Positions 1 through 9,722 of a stretch of 61,679 nt of DNA are shown piece by piece. The DNA is from CAYVKM01 sp964452045. Its GTDB lineage: Bacteria > Calditrichota > Calditrichia > RBG-13-44-9. The stretch lies in contig CAYVKM010000012.1 in NCBI GenBank assembly GCA_964452045.1, forward strand, positions 1 through 61,679, written 5' to 3'. Within the stretch, counting starts at the first letter, position 1, and each line of letters opens with the position of its first letter. A model generated the notes under the pieces. The model had not been told where the DNA came from. It made no database searches and saw only the letters and a program-made list of their open reading frames with translations. The position numbers and the translations under genes were made by a program.

Positions 1-88
1 CGATAATTTGTCCGTCTTTGTCCAGCATATGCCGAATGGCTAAAATAACATCCCCCTTTTTCAGTTTTACAAATTCCCTTTTAGTCAT
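1..88 (-). CDS. Partial hypothetical protein, N-terminus only
   Basis: Reading the minus strand from an ATG at 88 gives an open frame running off the left edge. It encodes 29 residues beginning MTKREFVKLKKGDVILAIRH, with no stop. The composition is lysine-rich at the start and then mixed, with no signal peptide. The pattern KKGD followed by hydrophobic beta-strand-like residues would fit a small soluble beta-barrel fold, but this is too short to assign a family. No strong Shine-Dalgarno is visible. The neighbouring gene at 505 is divergent, so 89-504 would be a shared upstream region. The gene is real only if the frame continues to the left. Confidence 0.5.
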   Translation of the reverse strand, partial: MTKREFVKLKKGDVILAIRHMLDKDGQII

Positions 89-504
89 AGCCGGCACTTT
101 CTATAAAATTTACTTTATTAATACGGGTAGAAAATTTCCAAAACATGATGCAATAAATATAATATTTCCCCTCAAAATGTCAAGTAATTATTTCACAATT
201 TATCTTTAATTTGGTATGACTATTTGTTTCATTATATTAACTTTGTGCTAATGATAAAAATATTTATTAACCAAGTATATAAGGTAAGCAGCAAGAATAA
301 TCTAACCATACCTGAATAGATTAGTCTTTTCGTTTATTATCGATAAGCTGTTCTTGAAATCTTAAGAGGACATAAAAACTTTTAACAATATATATGTGTA
401 ATTCGTCACGGCTTATTGCAATAATTTTAATTATTTGCAAATAATATTTTGAGAAACCGTATATTTTATTATTATATTAAATAAACAAAACGCAGGAGTA
501 TTCT
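89..504. other. AT-rich divergent intergenic region
   Basis: This 416 bp stretch lies between the truncated minus-strand gene and the plus-strand secreted protein. It is strongly AT-rich and has no supportable ORF or RNA gene. An imperfect inverted repeat at 413-444 (TTATTGCAATAATT against AATTATTTGCAAATAA, one bulge per arm) is the only structure I see. Promoters for both flanking genes should lie here, but I cannot place -10/-35 boxes with confidence in such AT-rich sequence. Confidence 0.5.
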
Positions 505-1656
505 ATGAATTCCCTCGTTAAGTCTTTCTGTATCCTCCCATTATTAATTATATCCACTCTTTTATTTGGGCAAACTCCAAATATCGAAGTCAATCTGGTG
601 CTTTTTAACAACCAGGCAAATATCTTCTATATTGGAGATTTGGATCCAACCGGTTTGGGAAACGCACCAAATTATTATACGCTGGAGATAGGTAATCTTG
701 GTTCAGTTGATGAGCGAGTTCAGTTAGGTTTTGAGATAATCAGCGCTAATAAAAGTTTTGTTGATGCTACATCAAATGGATTTACTTTACCGGCGAACCA
801 TACCTATGCGTTTACCAATAATCAATTAAATTTGGGCGCGGCTGTTATTCCTGAGACCGGAGAAGAAATTGAATTAACCGATTATAACTTAAATTTTGAT
901 GAAATTAACAATTTGCAGAATGTGGTAACTTCAACCGGCAAGTTACCAGCAGGAATTTACCGGTTTGTTTTTACTGTGTTTCAGGAAAACAATCCTTCGC
1001 TGATTTTAGCCTCTGATGAAGAAATATTGACCATCACCAATCCCACCACCATTGAACCGCTCTATCCCGGGGAAAGAGTCAGCAATGCTGTTCTGACTGA
1101 AATACCAACTACCTTTCCCTATTTTTACTGGCAATCTGATGTCAGTCAGTTTAATCTGTATATCTATCGCAAATATGAGGACAAGTCCGTACAGGATGTG
1201 CTCAGTCGGGATCCGATACTACATCTGGAAAGATATCCCAATAATCTTTTTCAGTATCCTGCTGAATCGGACCCCCTCTTTTTTTATGATGAAGCGGGAA
1301 ACCTGGTGGGTCAAAGCGTTGGTGCGGTTCGTCCCCTGGAGCCGGGAAATACTTACTACTGGTACGTGGAGGCTATTATCCCCACCAATTCAGGGGAGAC
1401 GGTATTGCCAAGTGATATTTACCAATTCAAAATTGCTGAGCTTGCAGGTGCTCAGGCCGATGTGGATATGATATTAAGATACCTGAGACAGATTCTCGGG
1501 GATAAGTACGACCTGTATATGTCGAAACTGCAGGGATATGATCCGGATGGGAATATTCTTTTAAACGGTGTGCCTGTTCAAGTTGAAACGCTTATGCGGC
1601 TTGCCACTCAGATTCAGGATAAACAGGCTGAGATAAAAAATGTAGTTGTTCAATAA
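505..1656 (+). CDS. Secreted hypothetical protein with fibronectin-like domain
   Basis: The 383-residue product starts at an ATG preceded by AGGAG. Residues 1-23 form a signal peptide ending LLFGQ, so the mature protein is exported. The middle part (about 25-190) is beta-rich. Residues about 195-310 contain a YFYWQSD...YYWYVEA pattern typical of fibronectin-type/Ig-like folds that end in a substrate-independent beta sandwich. The C-terminus (about 315-383) turns helical and charged. I do not recognise a named family. It is 21 bp upstream of a FecR-domain gene on the same strand and probably shares its transcript, followed by an outer-membrane barrel and a CHASE2 cyclase. A role as a periplasmic or surface partner of that sensing cluster is inference from position only. 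Confidence 0.85.
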   Translation: MNSLVKSFCILPLLIISTLLFGQTPNIEVNLVLFNNQANIFYIGDLDPTGLGNAPNYYTLEIGNLGSVDERVQLGFEIISANKSFVDATSNGFTLPANHTYAFTNNQLNLGAAVIPETGEEIELTDYNLNFDEINNLQNVVTSTGKLPAGIYRFVFTVFQENNPSLILASDEEILTITNPTTIEPLYPGERVSNAVLTEIPTTFPYFYWQSDVSQFNLYIYRKYEDKSVQDVLSRDPILHLERYPNNLFQYPAESDPLFFYDEAGNLVGQSVGAVRPLEPGNTYYWYVEAIIPTNSGETVLPSDIYQFKIAELAGAQADVDMILRYLRQILGDKYDLYMSKLQGYDPDGNILLNGVPVQVETLMRLATQIQDKQAEIKNVVVQ

Positions 1657-1677
1657 CAAAATTACAGAGAGGTCCTC

Positions 1678-2361
1678 ATGGTCCACAAATACAATTATTC
1701 GTTCATTATTTTACTAATTTTGTTATTTATAACGCTGGCATTTTGTGCAGATCCGGTTGCCGTGGTCATCAAGGATAAAGGTGAAGTAAGCTTATTGCGA
1801 AAAGATGAAACCAAATCGCGCGAAGTGAAGAAGGGAACCGTCCTGTTCGACGGGGACAAGATTTCCACCAAGGAAGTCTCTTTCTGTGCCATTAAATTTA
1901 TTGATGATGCCAGTCTGCTTCGGATTAAAGAAAAATCCACCTGTGTTATCGAAGGAAAGCGGGAGGAAGAACATATCAATAAAAACATCATTGTTGAGAT
2001 CGGCACTTTTTTTACCAGTCTGTTTAAACCACGGGGATCTTTTACCGTTACCACACCTACCTCAGTCGCCTCTGTCAAGGGAACCCAATGGTGGACTTTA
2101 CAGCTCTCCGATGGCCGGACAATTTATATTGGCCTGGAGGGGTTAATTGATTTATCAAATTCGGCCGGCAAGGTTCTCCTTAAGGCGGGACAAACGGCAA
2201 TTTATACTTCAGCTTCAGAATTGCCGGAGATTCGATTGACCCAATCCGGTGAGATACCCATCTGGGAAGAGGGTTTTGAGGGACTGAAATCCCTGGAAAT
2301 CGAATTCATGGATGCGGATGGTCAGGTGAAGCGAATGCGTATTGATTATCAGGAACAATAA
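1678..2361 (+). CDS. FecR-domain exported protein
   Basis: The 227-residue protein has a signal peptide (about 1-22, ending AFCADP). A FecR domain follows: a strand-rich segment with GEVSLLR and KKGTVLFDGDKIST, then SLLRIKEKSTCVI, then the diagnostic FTVTTPTSVASVKGTQWW segment at about 120-140. FecR domains in exported proteins are usually periplasmic sensing or ligand-binding modules. When FecR stands alone like this (no anti-sigma N-terminus, no FecA or FecI neighbour), it is not classical iron-citrate regulation. FecR proteins are often found beside CHASE2 cyclases, and one lies two genes downstream here. The start is an ATG with GAGAGG just upstream. The acidic C-terminal 30 residues are not assigned. 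Confidence 0.88.
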   Translation: MVHKYNYSFIILLILLFITLAFCADPVAVVIKDKGEVSLLRKDETKSREVKKGTVLFDGDKISTKEVSFCAIKFIDDASLLRIKEKSTCVIEGKREEEHINKNIIVEIGTFFTSLFKPRGSFTVTTPTSVASVKGTQWWTLQLSDGRTIYIGLEGLIDLSNSAGKVLLKAGQTAIYTSASELPEIRLTQSGEIPIWEEGFEGLKSLEIEFMDADGQVKRMRIDYQEQ

Positions 2362-2503
2362 AAATTATTCTTGTTCAGAAAGTACTAGAAAATTTGATCG
2401 CAAAATAGTTTATAGTTTCAATTATTTAAGATTAATCATTTTCCAGTAAGATATGGGTTTGTAATAAAATTTTCTTTCGGATAAAGGAAAGATGGAGAAG
2501 ACT

Positions 2504-4855
2504 ATGAAGAAATATCTACAACGGATTTTAATCGGCAGCGTTCTTTTCATTCTGATATATTCTTTAAATATTTTTAGTGGAGAATCGGTAAGTATTGAAT
2601 ATAGTCCCACCGAAATATTAAGGGCAAGCAATACGCTTCCCATCGAACTTACCATTAATAATTTTTCCGGAGTTCCGGTCCGGGAGGTAAATGTGTTCTA
2701 TCGCTGGGTCGGTGAAAGTCGTTTCGATATGCTGAGAATGGGCAATGAGGGTTTCTCATATTATGCCCAAATCGATGTGGGAAAAAAAGATGGCCAAATG
2801 CTCGAATATTATTTTAGAATTGCCTATCTGGATGGATCGGCAGAAACCTATCCCTCAGGTACACCAACCACTCCCTTACTGAAAACCGCTATCCAGGTTG
2901 GCCGAACTTATGATGAGCAGATCTTTATCATCAGTCCTGAGCCTGATGAACAGATTATGTCGAATGATGTGGTCATAACCGCATCGTTCACCCAGTTTGC
3001 CTCCGATGTAGATATCGAAAAGACCAAAATGTATCTGGATACCTGGGATGTTTCGCAGTACCTTCTGAAATACAACGATTTTATCAGTTTCGCACCGAAA
3101 ACCATACCAGCAGGACGTCATAAGATCCGGCTGGAGCTGTTTGATGAAAACTCGAATCTTGTGGCCTCCCGGGAATGGTACTTTACCGGTCTGGCCTCAC
3201 CGACATTACCGGTAACCGAAAACGAGTTGAATATGAGTGGCCGGTTTTTTGCCGAAACCCGGCAGGAAGATCTAAGGGATGGGGATTATTCCAATGCCTA
3301 TAATCAGAGCGGACTCTCCCTGCGCGGTATATATAACAACTGGCAGTTTGGGGGACGACTGTATTTAAGCAATCAGGAGAAATCGGATCGACAACCGGTA
3401 AACCGGTACTCAGGATTTGCCCGGGCAATTTTCTGGAATGACCGATCCTTCGAATTGGACTTTGGGGACACTTATCCGAGAATCCATCCTTTAATTATGC
3501 AGAATATTTTTTTAAGGGGTGTCTACTCCCGGTTATATTTGAAATTTCTGAATGTGGATTTCGCTACGGGTAAAACGATTCGTGCCATCGAAAGTGAAAA
3601 TTCATTTCCCGGGACATACCAGCGAAATATTCTTTCCGTTCGTCCCAGCTTTGGATCGGGTGAAAATTTTCAAGTTGGTCTCACTTATTTAAGAGGAAAG
3701 GATGATCCGGGTAGTATAGATTACGGGATAAATCCTAAAGAGAACGCAGCTGCCGGTCTCGATCTGTTCCTGGGCTTTGATCAGCAGCGCGTCGTATTTG
3801 AAGGAAGTATTGGGGCAAGTGCCTATAACCGGAATATCGAAGGCGGTTCAATCCCGTATGACACCCTGAAAAATGTTTTTGATGATCTGGATGAAAAGTA
3901 TTATGATCTGGCAAAGAAATTTATCACCGTAAATCAATACCTTATTGTTCGGCCGGGATTAGCCTATCAGGCACGACTTATCTTGCGCTATTACAACAAC
4001 AACTTCAGCTTTATTTATGAATCAGTTGATGAAGATTATTATAGTCTGGGTCAACCATATCTGTTGCGCGATAACCGGGGCTTTCACGTAGTGGATAATA
4101 TTAATCTGATAAAAAATCAGGTATTCCTGTCGCTTGGTTATCGTCAATATCATAATAATCTGCAGGATGACAAAAGCCACACCACCACCAACCGGAACTT
4201 CAATGTTAATCTTTCCTATTTCCCGCTGGGAAATTTACCGGAAATCACCATTGGGTATAATAATTACTCCCGGGATAACGGTGTTTCCAAAGATTCAATC
4301 GAATCCATATTGAACCGTCCGGAAGATAATCAAACCAACTCGATAAATTTTGCCACGGGATACCGCTTTAATCTGATCAATCTGAAACACCGGGTCGGTC
4401 TGAATGTGATAAGTTATAACCGGACCGATATTTTCAAATACGCCGAAAGCAGTTCAAATTACCTGGCGCTCAATTTACGTTCCCAGTACGATTTTCCGCT
4501 GGAAACCATTCTGGAATTTATTATCCAGCAAACCGAAACCGGGGTCGATACCGAATCGGAAAGCAAACTGGATTTAACGACTTTTGGACTGGGTGCCCGT
4601 TATGTATTCACCAATTTATTCACTACGGATCGCCTGTTCCTGAGTGGAAACCTACGCTTTGGTTCGGTAAATTCGATCTACCTGCTGTCTGATCTACCTG
4701 ATTTCAAGTACAATAGAAATCACTTTACCTTGCGAGCCAATTACTCAATTCCCCAATATGGCTCCATTGGTTTGAGCGGAGATATTCTGCTCTATTCGGG
4801 AGACCGGAAATATAATGATGTGATTTATAGCGCCCGATATGATTACAATTTTTAA
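2504..4855 (+). CDS. Predicted outer-membrane beta-barrel protein with N-terminal Ig-like domain
   Basis: This 783-residue protein starts at the ATG at 2504, chosen over 2492 because GGAG sits 6 bases before it and the signal peptide MKKYLQRILIGSVLFILIYS then begins cleanly. Residues about 30-130 look like an Ig-like sandwich (strands around YYFRIAYLDG). A second beta domain spans about 140-230. From about 240 to the end the sequence alternates aromatic and polar residues in short strands with long charged loops (LYLSNQ, LSLGYRQY, ITIGYNNYSR, LRFGSVNS), and the last residues are YSARYDYNF. A terminal aromatic is typical of outer-membrane barrels. No family name is recognised. It sits between FecR and the CHASE2 cyclase and could be the outer-membrane component of that unit (inference). 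Confidence 0.85.
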   Translation: MKKYLQRILIGSVLFILIYSLNIFSGESVSIEYSPTEILRASNTLPIELTINNFSGVPVREVNVFYRWVGESRFDMLRMGNEGFSYYAQIDVGKKDGQMLEYYFRIAYLDGSAETYPSGTPTTPLLKTAIQVGRTYDEQIFIISPEPDEQIMSNDVVITASFTQFASDVDIEKTKMYLDTWDVSQYLLKYNDFISFAPKTIPAGRHKIRLELFDENSNLVASREWYFTGLASPTLPVTENELNMSGRFFAETRQEDLRDGDYSNAYNQSGLSLRGIYNNWQFGGRLYLSNQEKSDRQPVNRYSGFARAIFWNDRSFELDFGDTYPRIHPLIMQNIFLRGVYSRLYLKFLNVDFATGKTIRAIESENSFPGTYQRNILSVRPSFGSGENFQVGLTYLRGKDDPGSIDYGINPKENAAAGLDLFLGFDQQRVVFEGSIGASAYNRNIEGGSIPYDTLKNVFDDLDEKYYDLAKKFITVNQYLIVRPGLAYQARLILRYYNNNFSFIYESVDEDYYSLGQPYLLRDNRGFHVVDNINLIKNQVFLSLGYRQYHNNLQDDKSHTTTNRNFNVNLSYFPLGNLPEITIGYNNYSRDNGVSKDSIESILNRPEDNQTNSINFATGYRFNLINLKHRVGLNVISYNRTDIFKYAESSSNYLALNLRSQYDFPLETILEFIIQQTETGVDTESESKLDLTTFGLGARYVFTNLFTTDRLFLSGNLRFGSVNSIYLLSDLPDFKYNRNHFTLRANYSIPQYGSIGLSGDILLYSGDRKYNDVIYSARYDYNF

Positions 4856-4914
4856 TCTCGAATTAATCTGAATACTGTTCATTTATTCTGAATTAAAACT
4901 ATTAAAACTGCTGA

Positions 4915-6775
4915 ATGAAAAAATATCATTTTCTACCAGTTGCTGCTATTATCATTTTAGTGTTTTTGCTTACCCTTTTCTTTCGCATGATACCCGCGAT
5001 TCATTCCCTGGAGTTGAAGACGATCGATTGGCGTTTTGCCTGGCGTGGTGCCCTGAAAATTGATGATTCACCCATCGTTTTAGTTACCATTGACGATCAA
5101 TCCTTTGAATCGCTATCCGCCCGTTGGCCCTGGCCCAGAGCCTACTATGCCCATCTGATAAAAAATTTGGAGATGGCCGGTGCCAAGGTAGTGGGAATGG
5201 ACGTCATACTGGATGTCCCGGATATAGAAAATCCGGCCAGCGATATGGAATTAGCGGAAGTGATGAAGAAGTTTGGGAATATAGTCCTATCTGGAAAAAT
5301 TGTAGGACAAAGATATCAACAATTAGTAGAACCAGCTCCAATTTTTCGTGAAGCAGACAGCACCTGGGGGCTGGTTTCCATTCTGGCAGATCCCGATGGT
5401 ATAAACCGGCAGTACTTGATCGTAATGTATCATCAGAAAGAATTAATACCCTCGTTTGGACTTCAGATAATCCGGAAATACCTGGATATTCCGGACGATC
5501 AGAAACCGGTGGTTTCCGGGGATTCGATCCGGCTGGCCAATATTTCGGTGCCGCTCACCAATGAAGGAATGATGCGGATTAATTTTGTTGGTCCTCCCGG
5601 TACCTTTCCACAATATTCATTTGATTCGGTTATTGATGATTCAACTTTTGATCTGGGTGATTTTGATCTGAATTTTTTTAATGAATCACTTTTGCAAAGT
5701 GGAGTTTTTAAAGATAAAATTGTCNNNNNNNNNNNNNNNNNNNNNNNNNNNNNNNNNNNNNNNNNNNNNNNNNNNNNNNNNNNNNNNNNNNNNNNNNNNN
5801 NNNNNNNNNNNNNNNNNNNNNNNNACCATGGCTATGGCCTTTAGCTTTGTCGCCAGTAATCTGCACCAGTACATACTGACCAAGCGGGAAAAGAAAATGA
5901 TTATTGGTGCCTTCGAAAGATTTGTACCGCAGAGTGTGGTAAAGGAGCTGCTGGCCCATCCGGAGAAATTACAGTTGGGTGGTGAAGAACGTTTTCTCAC
6001 GGTGGTATTTCAGGACCTGGCAAATTTTACCTCGGTATCCGAAAAGTTAAAGCCCGCTGAACTGGTTCATCTGATTAATGCCTATCTGACCGAAATGACC
6101 GATGTCATATTGAAGCATGATGGAATTATTGATAAGTATGAAGGCGATCTGATCATGGCGGAATTTGGGGCACCGGTTTTCTTTGAAGATCATGCAGTGA
6201 AGGCTTGCTTCGCTGCCCTGGAGATGCAGGAACGGCTGAGCAAATTAAATCTGTCCAAATATACCGATGTCATAAACCGGTTATCCTGCCGGATCGGGAT
6301 TAACAGTGGCCACATGATTGTGGGTAACATGGGCTCAAAAAATGTTTTCGACTATACCGTAATGGGCGATGCGGTAAATCTGGCTTCCCGGTTGGAAGGT
6401 GCCAATAAGCTCTATAAAACAAATATCATGATCAGCGAGGATACTTATAAATTGGTCAAGGATGTGGTTGTTTCCCGTCCGCTCGATTTAATCCGGGTAA
6501 AAGGAAGAGAAAAACCGGTTCGGGTTCTGGAAGTACTTGCCCGGAGAGAAGCTAAAATCAGGGAAAATGTAAGAACGATGCTGCCGGTTTTTGTTAATGG
6601 TGTCCGTTACTACCACCAGCGGGACTGGCAGAGGGCTGAAGAATGTTTTGAGTATTGTTTAAAGGTTGTTCCGGAAGACGGACCTTCCCTGCTTTATCTT
6701 GAAAGGGTGAGAGAATATAAACAGAACCCGCCTCCCGAAGCCTGGGATGGTGTTTTTACCATGCAAACTAAATAA
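4915..6775 (+). CDS. CHASE2-domain adenylate/guanylate cyclase, interrupted by an assembly gap
   Basis: The N-terminal part has one transmembrane segment (about 5-25) followed by an extracytoplasmic CHASE2 sensor: LELKTIDWRF, DDQSFESL, WPWPR and GMDVILD are typical early motifs, and FKDKIV ends the visible portion. After the 100-N gap comes the end of a membrane segment, a linker with FERFVPQSVV, and a class III nucleotide cyclase domain. Its metal-binding Asp is in VVFQDLANFT and again in DKYEGDLIMAEFGAP. The substrate-binding Asp-Thr and transition-state Asn/Arg are in FDYTVMGDAVNLASRLEG. A short TPR-like tail follows. The two halves read in different frames only because the gap length is arbitrary. 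The true gap should be a multiple of three and encode the end of CHASE2 plus probably two to three transmembrane helices. Likely product: cAMP (the Asp/Lys pair favours ATP). No strong Shine-Dalgarno is present. Confidence 0.9.
5725..5824. other. Assembly gap (100 N) inside the CHASE2 cyclase gene
   Basis: Exactly 100 Ns is a placeholder for unknown length. The coding frames on the two sides agree if the true insert is a multiple of three bases. By comparison with complete CHASE2 cyclases, the missing part should be several hundred bases. Confidence 0.97.
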
Positions 6776-6927
6776 GTGCACCAATCAACTGCATTAACTC
6801 ATTAGACAAATCTTATTTTTTTTAAACTTCTACCTTTTTATAATTATTTTTTCTCACTACTTTTTCCAGCATATATTAGCTTCTGATTTTCGGGTTATTA
6901 AAATTTTTATATTATTAAGGTAGGTTA

Positions 6928-7818
6928 ATGGAGATATCAGCAGATTTTCGCGCCGGATATGTGGCACTGGTGGGAAGGCCAAATGTAGGGAAATCCACCT
7001 TACTGAATCAGCTCTTGAAATTTAAACTTGCAATCGTAACCCGCAAACCACAAACCACCCGGAAAAAGATTTTGGGTATTTTAAGCGAGAAGAGCTATCA
7101 GATTATTTTTACCGACACGCCAGGGTTGATTGAACCACACTATAATTTGCAGGATATCATGATGACCTATTTAAAGTCCGCGGTCAAAGATGCAGATGTC
7201 CTGGTTTATATGGCGGATGCAGCCAAACCGCAGCGGGATTTCACCGAAGTTGATCAGCAGGTGCTGACCATTGCAAAACCGGTTATCCTGGCCCTGAACA
7301 AAGTTGATTTACTTCCCCGGGATCAACTTTTACCGTTGATTGCACATTATCAAAAGCAGTTTAAATTTGCGGAAATTGTCCCGGTCTCCGCCCTAAAGAA
7401 TGATGGGGTGGAAATCCTGCTCAAAGAGATTGTCGCAAGGCTACCCCTCAGTCCACCCTATTTTCCGCTGGATCAGGTTACTGATCAGCAGGAAAGATTT
7501 TTTGTGGCGGAGATTATTCGGGAAAAGATATTTAATTTCTATGGCGAAGAAATTCCCTATTCCTGCCATGTTCAGATTGAGACGTTTAATCAGAGAAAGG
7601 GGAAGAAGGATTATATCAGTGCTATTATTTATGTGGATCAGGCGTCTCAGAAAGGAATTTTAATCGGAAAAAAAGGTTTAGCCTTGAAACGTGTGGGCGA
7701 AGCAGCCCGTATAGATATTGAAGCATTTCTGAAACGTCCCGTTTTTCTGGAATTGTATGTAAAGGTTTTGGAAGGATGGCGGAAAAATCCCATGAAGCTG
7801 AAAAGTTTAGGATATTAA
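6928..7818 (+). CDS. era: GTPase Era
   Basis: The 296-residue protein has the complete Era architecture. The P-loop is GRPNVGKST (residues 16-24), followed by the switch region with KPQTTR, the G3 box DTPG and the G4 box NKVD. The C-terminal KH RNA-binding domain contains the GKKG loop within ILIGKKGLALKRVGEAAR, and the family-typical ending is LYVKVLEGWRKN. Era binds the 3' end of 16S rRNA and assists 30S maturation at the membrane/cytosol interface. Length is normal for the family. The start ATG at 6928 is preceded by a modest AGGTAGG. It is followed after 26 bp by a HAD phosphatase on the same strand, probably co-transcribed. Confidence 0.97.
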   Translation: MEISADFRAGYVALVGRPNVGKSTLLNQLLKFKLAIVTRKPQTTRKKILGILSEKSYQIIFTDTPGLIEPHYNLQDIMMTYLKSAVKDADVLVYMADAAKPQRDFTEVDQQVLTIAKPVILALNKVDLLPRDQLLPLIAHYQKQFKFAEIVPVSALKNDGVEILLKEIVARLPLSPPYFPLDQVTDQQERFFVAEIIREKIFNFYGEEIPYSCHVQIETFNQRKGKKDYISAIIYVDQASQKGILIGKKGLALKRVGEAARIDIEAFLKRPVFLELYVKVLEGWRKNPMKLKSLGY

Positions 7819-7844
7819 TATTTTGCGCTGGATGAATACCCCCT

Positions 7845-8543
7845 ATGAAAAGAAAATTGCTGCTCTTTGATGTCGATGGCACATTGATATTAACCGGTGG
7901 TCTGGCAGCTGGTTTAATGGCAGAAGCGGTGTCCCGGGTTATCGGTTCCCCCATTCAATGGAATATTACGGATTTTGTCGGAAATACGGACCGGAGTATT
8001 ATCCAGACCTTGCTTAGGAGAAACGGCGCTATTGAACCCATGCTGGCCGATATGACCGAAAACGTACTGGAGATGTATTTAAAAAATCTTAAAACAAAAT
8101 TAAAAGATAACAGTGTGGTACAAATTCTTCCTGGAGTTAAACCGCTTCTGCGCGCCCTTAATAAAGATGACAGATTTGCCCTGGCCCTGCTCACCGGTAA
8201 TGTGGAAGCGGGAGCCAGAATTAAACTGGCCAAAAATAAGATCATTGATTACTTTCCGGTAGGCGCATTCGGTGATGATGCTTTAAAACGGGAATACCTC
8301 CCACCCTTCGCTATCCAAAGAGCGGAAAAATACTTTAACTGTTTTTTTGATAAAAAGGATATCTGGATCATTGGCGACAGTGCCAATGACATCAAATGTG
8401 CCCAGGCCAATCATCTTCGCTCCTTTGCCGTGGCTACCGGGCACATGAAATTTGAGGAATTAAAAAAGTACCATCCCACAGCCCTGATTTCCAACCTGAA
8501 AGATCAGAATAAATTTAATGATATTATTTTATCATCAAATTAG
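7845..8543 (+). CDS. HAD-family hydrolase (phosphoglycolate phosphatase-like)
   Basis: The 232-residue cytosolic protein carries the HAD motifs in order. Motif I is FDVDGTL (nucleophile Asp9, acid/base Asp11), motif II is LLTGN, a motif III lysine lies in the middle, and motif IV is IIGDSANDIKCAQAN, which coordinates Mg2+. The alpha-helical cap between motifs I and II places it with the beta-phosphoglucomutase/phosphoglycolate phosphatase type. The exact substrate cannot be told from sequence. It lies 26 bp downstream of era on the same strand, and no terminator hairpin separates them. Confidence 0.92.
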   Translation: MKRKLLLFDVDGTLILTGGLAAGLMAEAVSRVIGSPIQWNITDFVGNTDRSIIQTLLRRNGAIEPMLADMTENVLEMYLKNLKTKLKDNSVVQILPGVKPLLRALNKDDRFALALLTGNVEAGARIKLAKNKIIDYFPVGAFGDDALKREYLPPFAIQRAEKYFNCFFDKKDIWIIGDSANDIKCAQANHLRSFAVATGHMKFEELKKYHPTALISNLKDQNKFNDIILSSN

Positions 8544-8675
8544 CCAATAAATCTCTGACTGTATCTTTTGCTTTTATAAACTATAAACAATTTTAGCAGA
8601 TTTTACGAATTAAGTCATTGTCGATTTTTTAACCGTTCAAGGGATTCGTTGGTAGATTTTAGTAGAAAGAATTAT

Positions 8676-9722
8676 ATGAATGGAAAACCCAAAATAATAT
8701 TTATACACATTTTCATATTTGGGTTGATTTTTTTTCCTGCTGTTATTATGCTTCACCAATTTCTGCATGCTCAAAACAAGGAGATTATCAGGGAAGATGA
8801 AAAATCTGCAAAACCAAAGATTCAATGGATTTCCCAGTTTTCCGGTTCTTCAGATTTTAAAAATAAGGATAACCTGCCCAGACGGTTTTTAAATTTTTTA
8901 TTTGGAATAGATGATTTTCAGTTGATTCGACCGGTGGGGATTACCACGTATGATGCTCAAAATTGGATCATATTAGACCAGGGTCTTGAAAAAATCGTTT
9001 TCAGTCATCAAACTGAAAAGGAGATTGAGCTGCTTAAATACAATACAAATTTTCCTTCTCTGGTCGGTGTCTGCCGAGGGGCGGAAGATCTGATATATTT
9101 TACTGATTCCTACCTGAACAAAATCTATTTCTTCCGGGTAAATGATCCAAAATTGCTCTTACTGAATGACACGCTCAATCTCAATCAACCTACCGGAATT
9201 GCCTATCTGGAATCGACGGATGAGGTTTGGGTAGCTGAAACAGGTCGGCACAGGATTGTTATATTGAACAAATCCGGTGAAGTTATCAGGCATCTTGGTA
9301 CCCGGGGTGTTGATCCGGGTGAATTTAATTTTCCCACCTTCATCTGGATCGATAGGCGGGGAACAGTTTATATCGTTGACTCGATGAATTTCCGGGTTCA
9401 AATATTCTCAAAAGAGGGCCGGTTGTTATCGGTCTTCGGTGAAGCCGGGGATGCCACAGGTTATTTTGCCCGGCCCAAAGGAATTGCCACCGATTCCTAT
9501 GGAAATATTTATGTGGTAGATGCGGTTTTTCATACGGTTCAGATCTTTGATTCCCAGGGTAATTACCTGTCAAATTTCGGGGAGCAGGGGGGTGAGGCTG
9601 GTCAATTCTGGTTACCCATGGGGATTTATATTGATGATCGAGACCGAATTTATGTTGCAGACAGTTATAATGCCCGGATCCAGGTGTTTCAACTGATAAC
9701 CAGAGGTGATAGTGAAAATTAA
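8676..9722 (+). CDS. NHL-repeat beta-propeller protein, exported
   Basis: The frame opens at a TTG at 8649, but the ATG at 8676 is preferred because AGAAAGA precedes it and a hydrophobic signal/anchor segment follows directly (MNGKPKIIFIHIFIFGLIFF). The 348-residue product has a charged stretch, then about six NHL blades from residue about 85. The clearest are GVDPGEFNFPTFIWIDRRG, NIYVVDAVFHTVQIFD and RIYVADSYNARIQVFQ. NHL propellers are binding scaffolds. Its stop codon overlaps the start of the 12-haem cytochrome gene, so translation is probably coupled. A second NHL gene lies at 12207. Pairing of NHL proteins with extracellular multihaem cytochromes is known from Geobacter-type electron-transfer loci, and by analogy this could assist cytochrome assembly or export (inference). 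Confidence 0.88.
   Translation: MNGKPKIIFIHIFIFGLIFFPAVIMLHQFLHAQNKEIIREDEKSAKPKIQWISQFSGSSDFKNKDNLPRRFLNFLFGIDDFQLIRPVGITTYDAQNWIILDQGLEKIVFSHQTEKEIELLKYNTNFPSLVGVCRGAEDLIYFTDSYLNKIYFFRVNDPKLLLLNDTLNLNQPTGIAYLESTDEVWVAETGRHRIVILNKSGEVIRHLGTRGVDPGEFNFPTFIWIDRRGTVYIVDSMNFRVQIFSKEGRLLSVFGEAGDATGYFARPKGIATDSYGNIYVVDAVFHTVQIFDSQGNYLSNFGEQGGEAGQFWLPMGIYIDDRDRIYVADSYNARIQVFQLITRGDSEN

Noticed and set aside
18..209. 63-residue plus-strand open frame at the left edge
   Set aside because: It overlaps the better-supported N-terminus of the truncated minus-strand gene and runs into AT-rich intergenic sequence; no ribosome binding site and no protein-like character.
413..444. Imperfect inverted repeat before the first complete gene
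   Set aside because: It has a bulge in each arm and AT-rich sequence in an AT-rich region; chance occurrence is likely, so it is listed only within the intergenic entry.
5681..5844. Apparent frameshift in the CHASE2 cyclase
   Set aside because: The frame change coincides with a 100-N placeholder, so it reflects unknown gap length and not a mutation.
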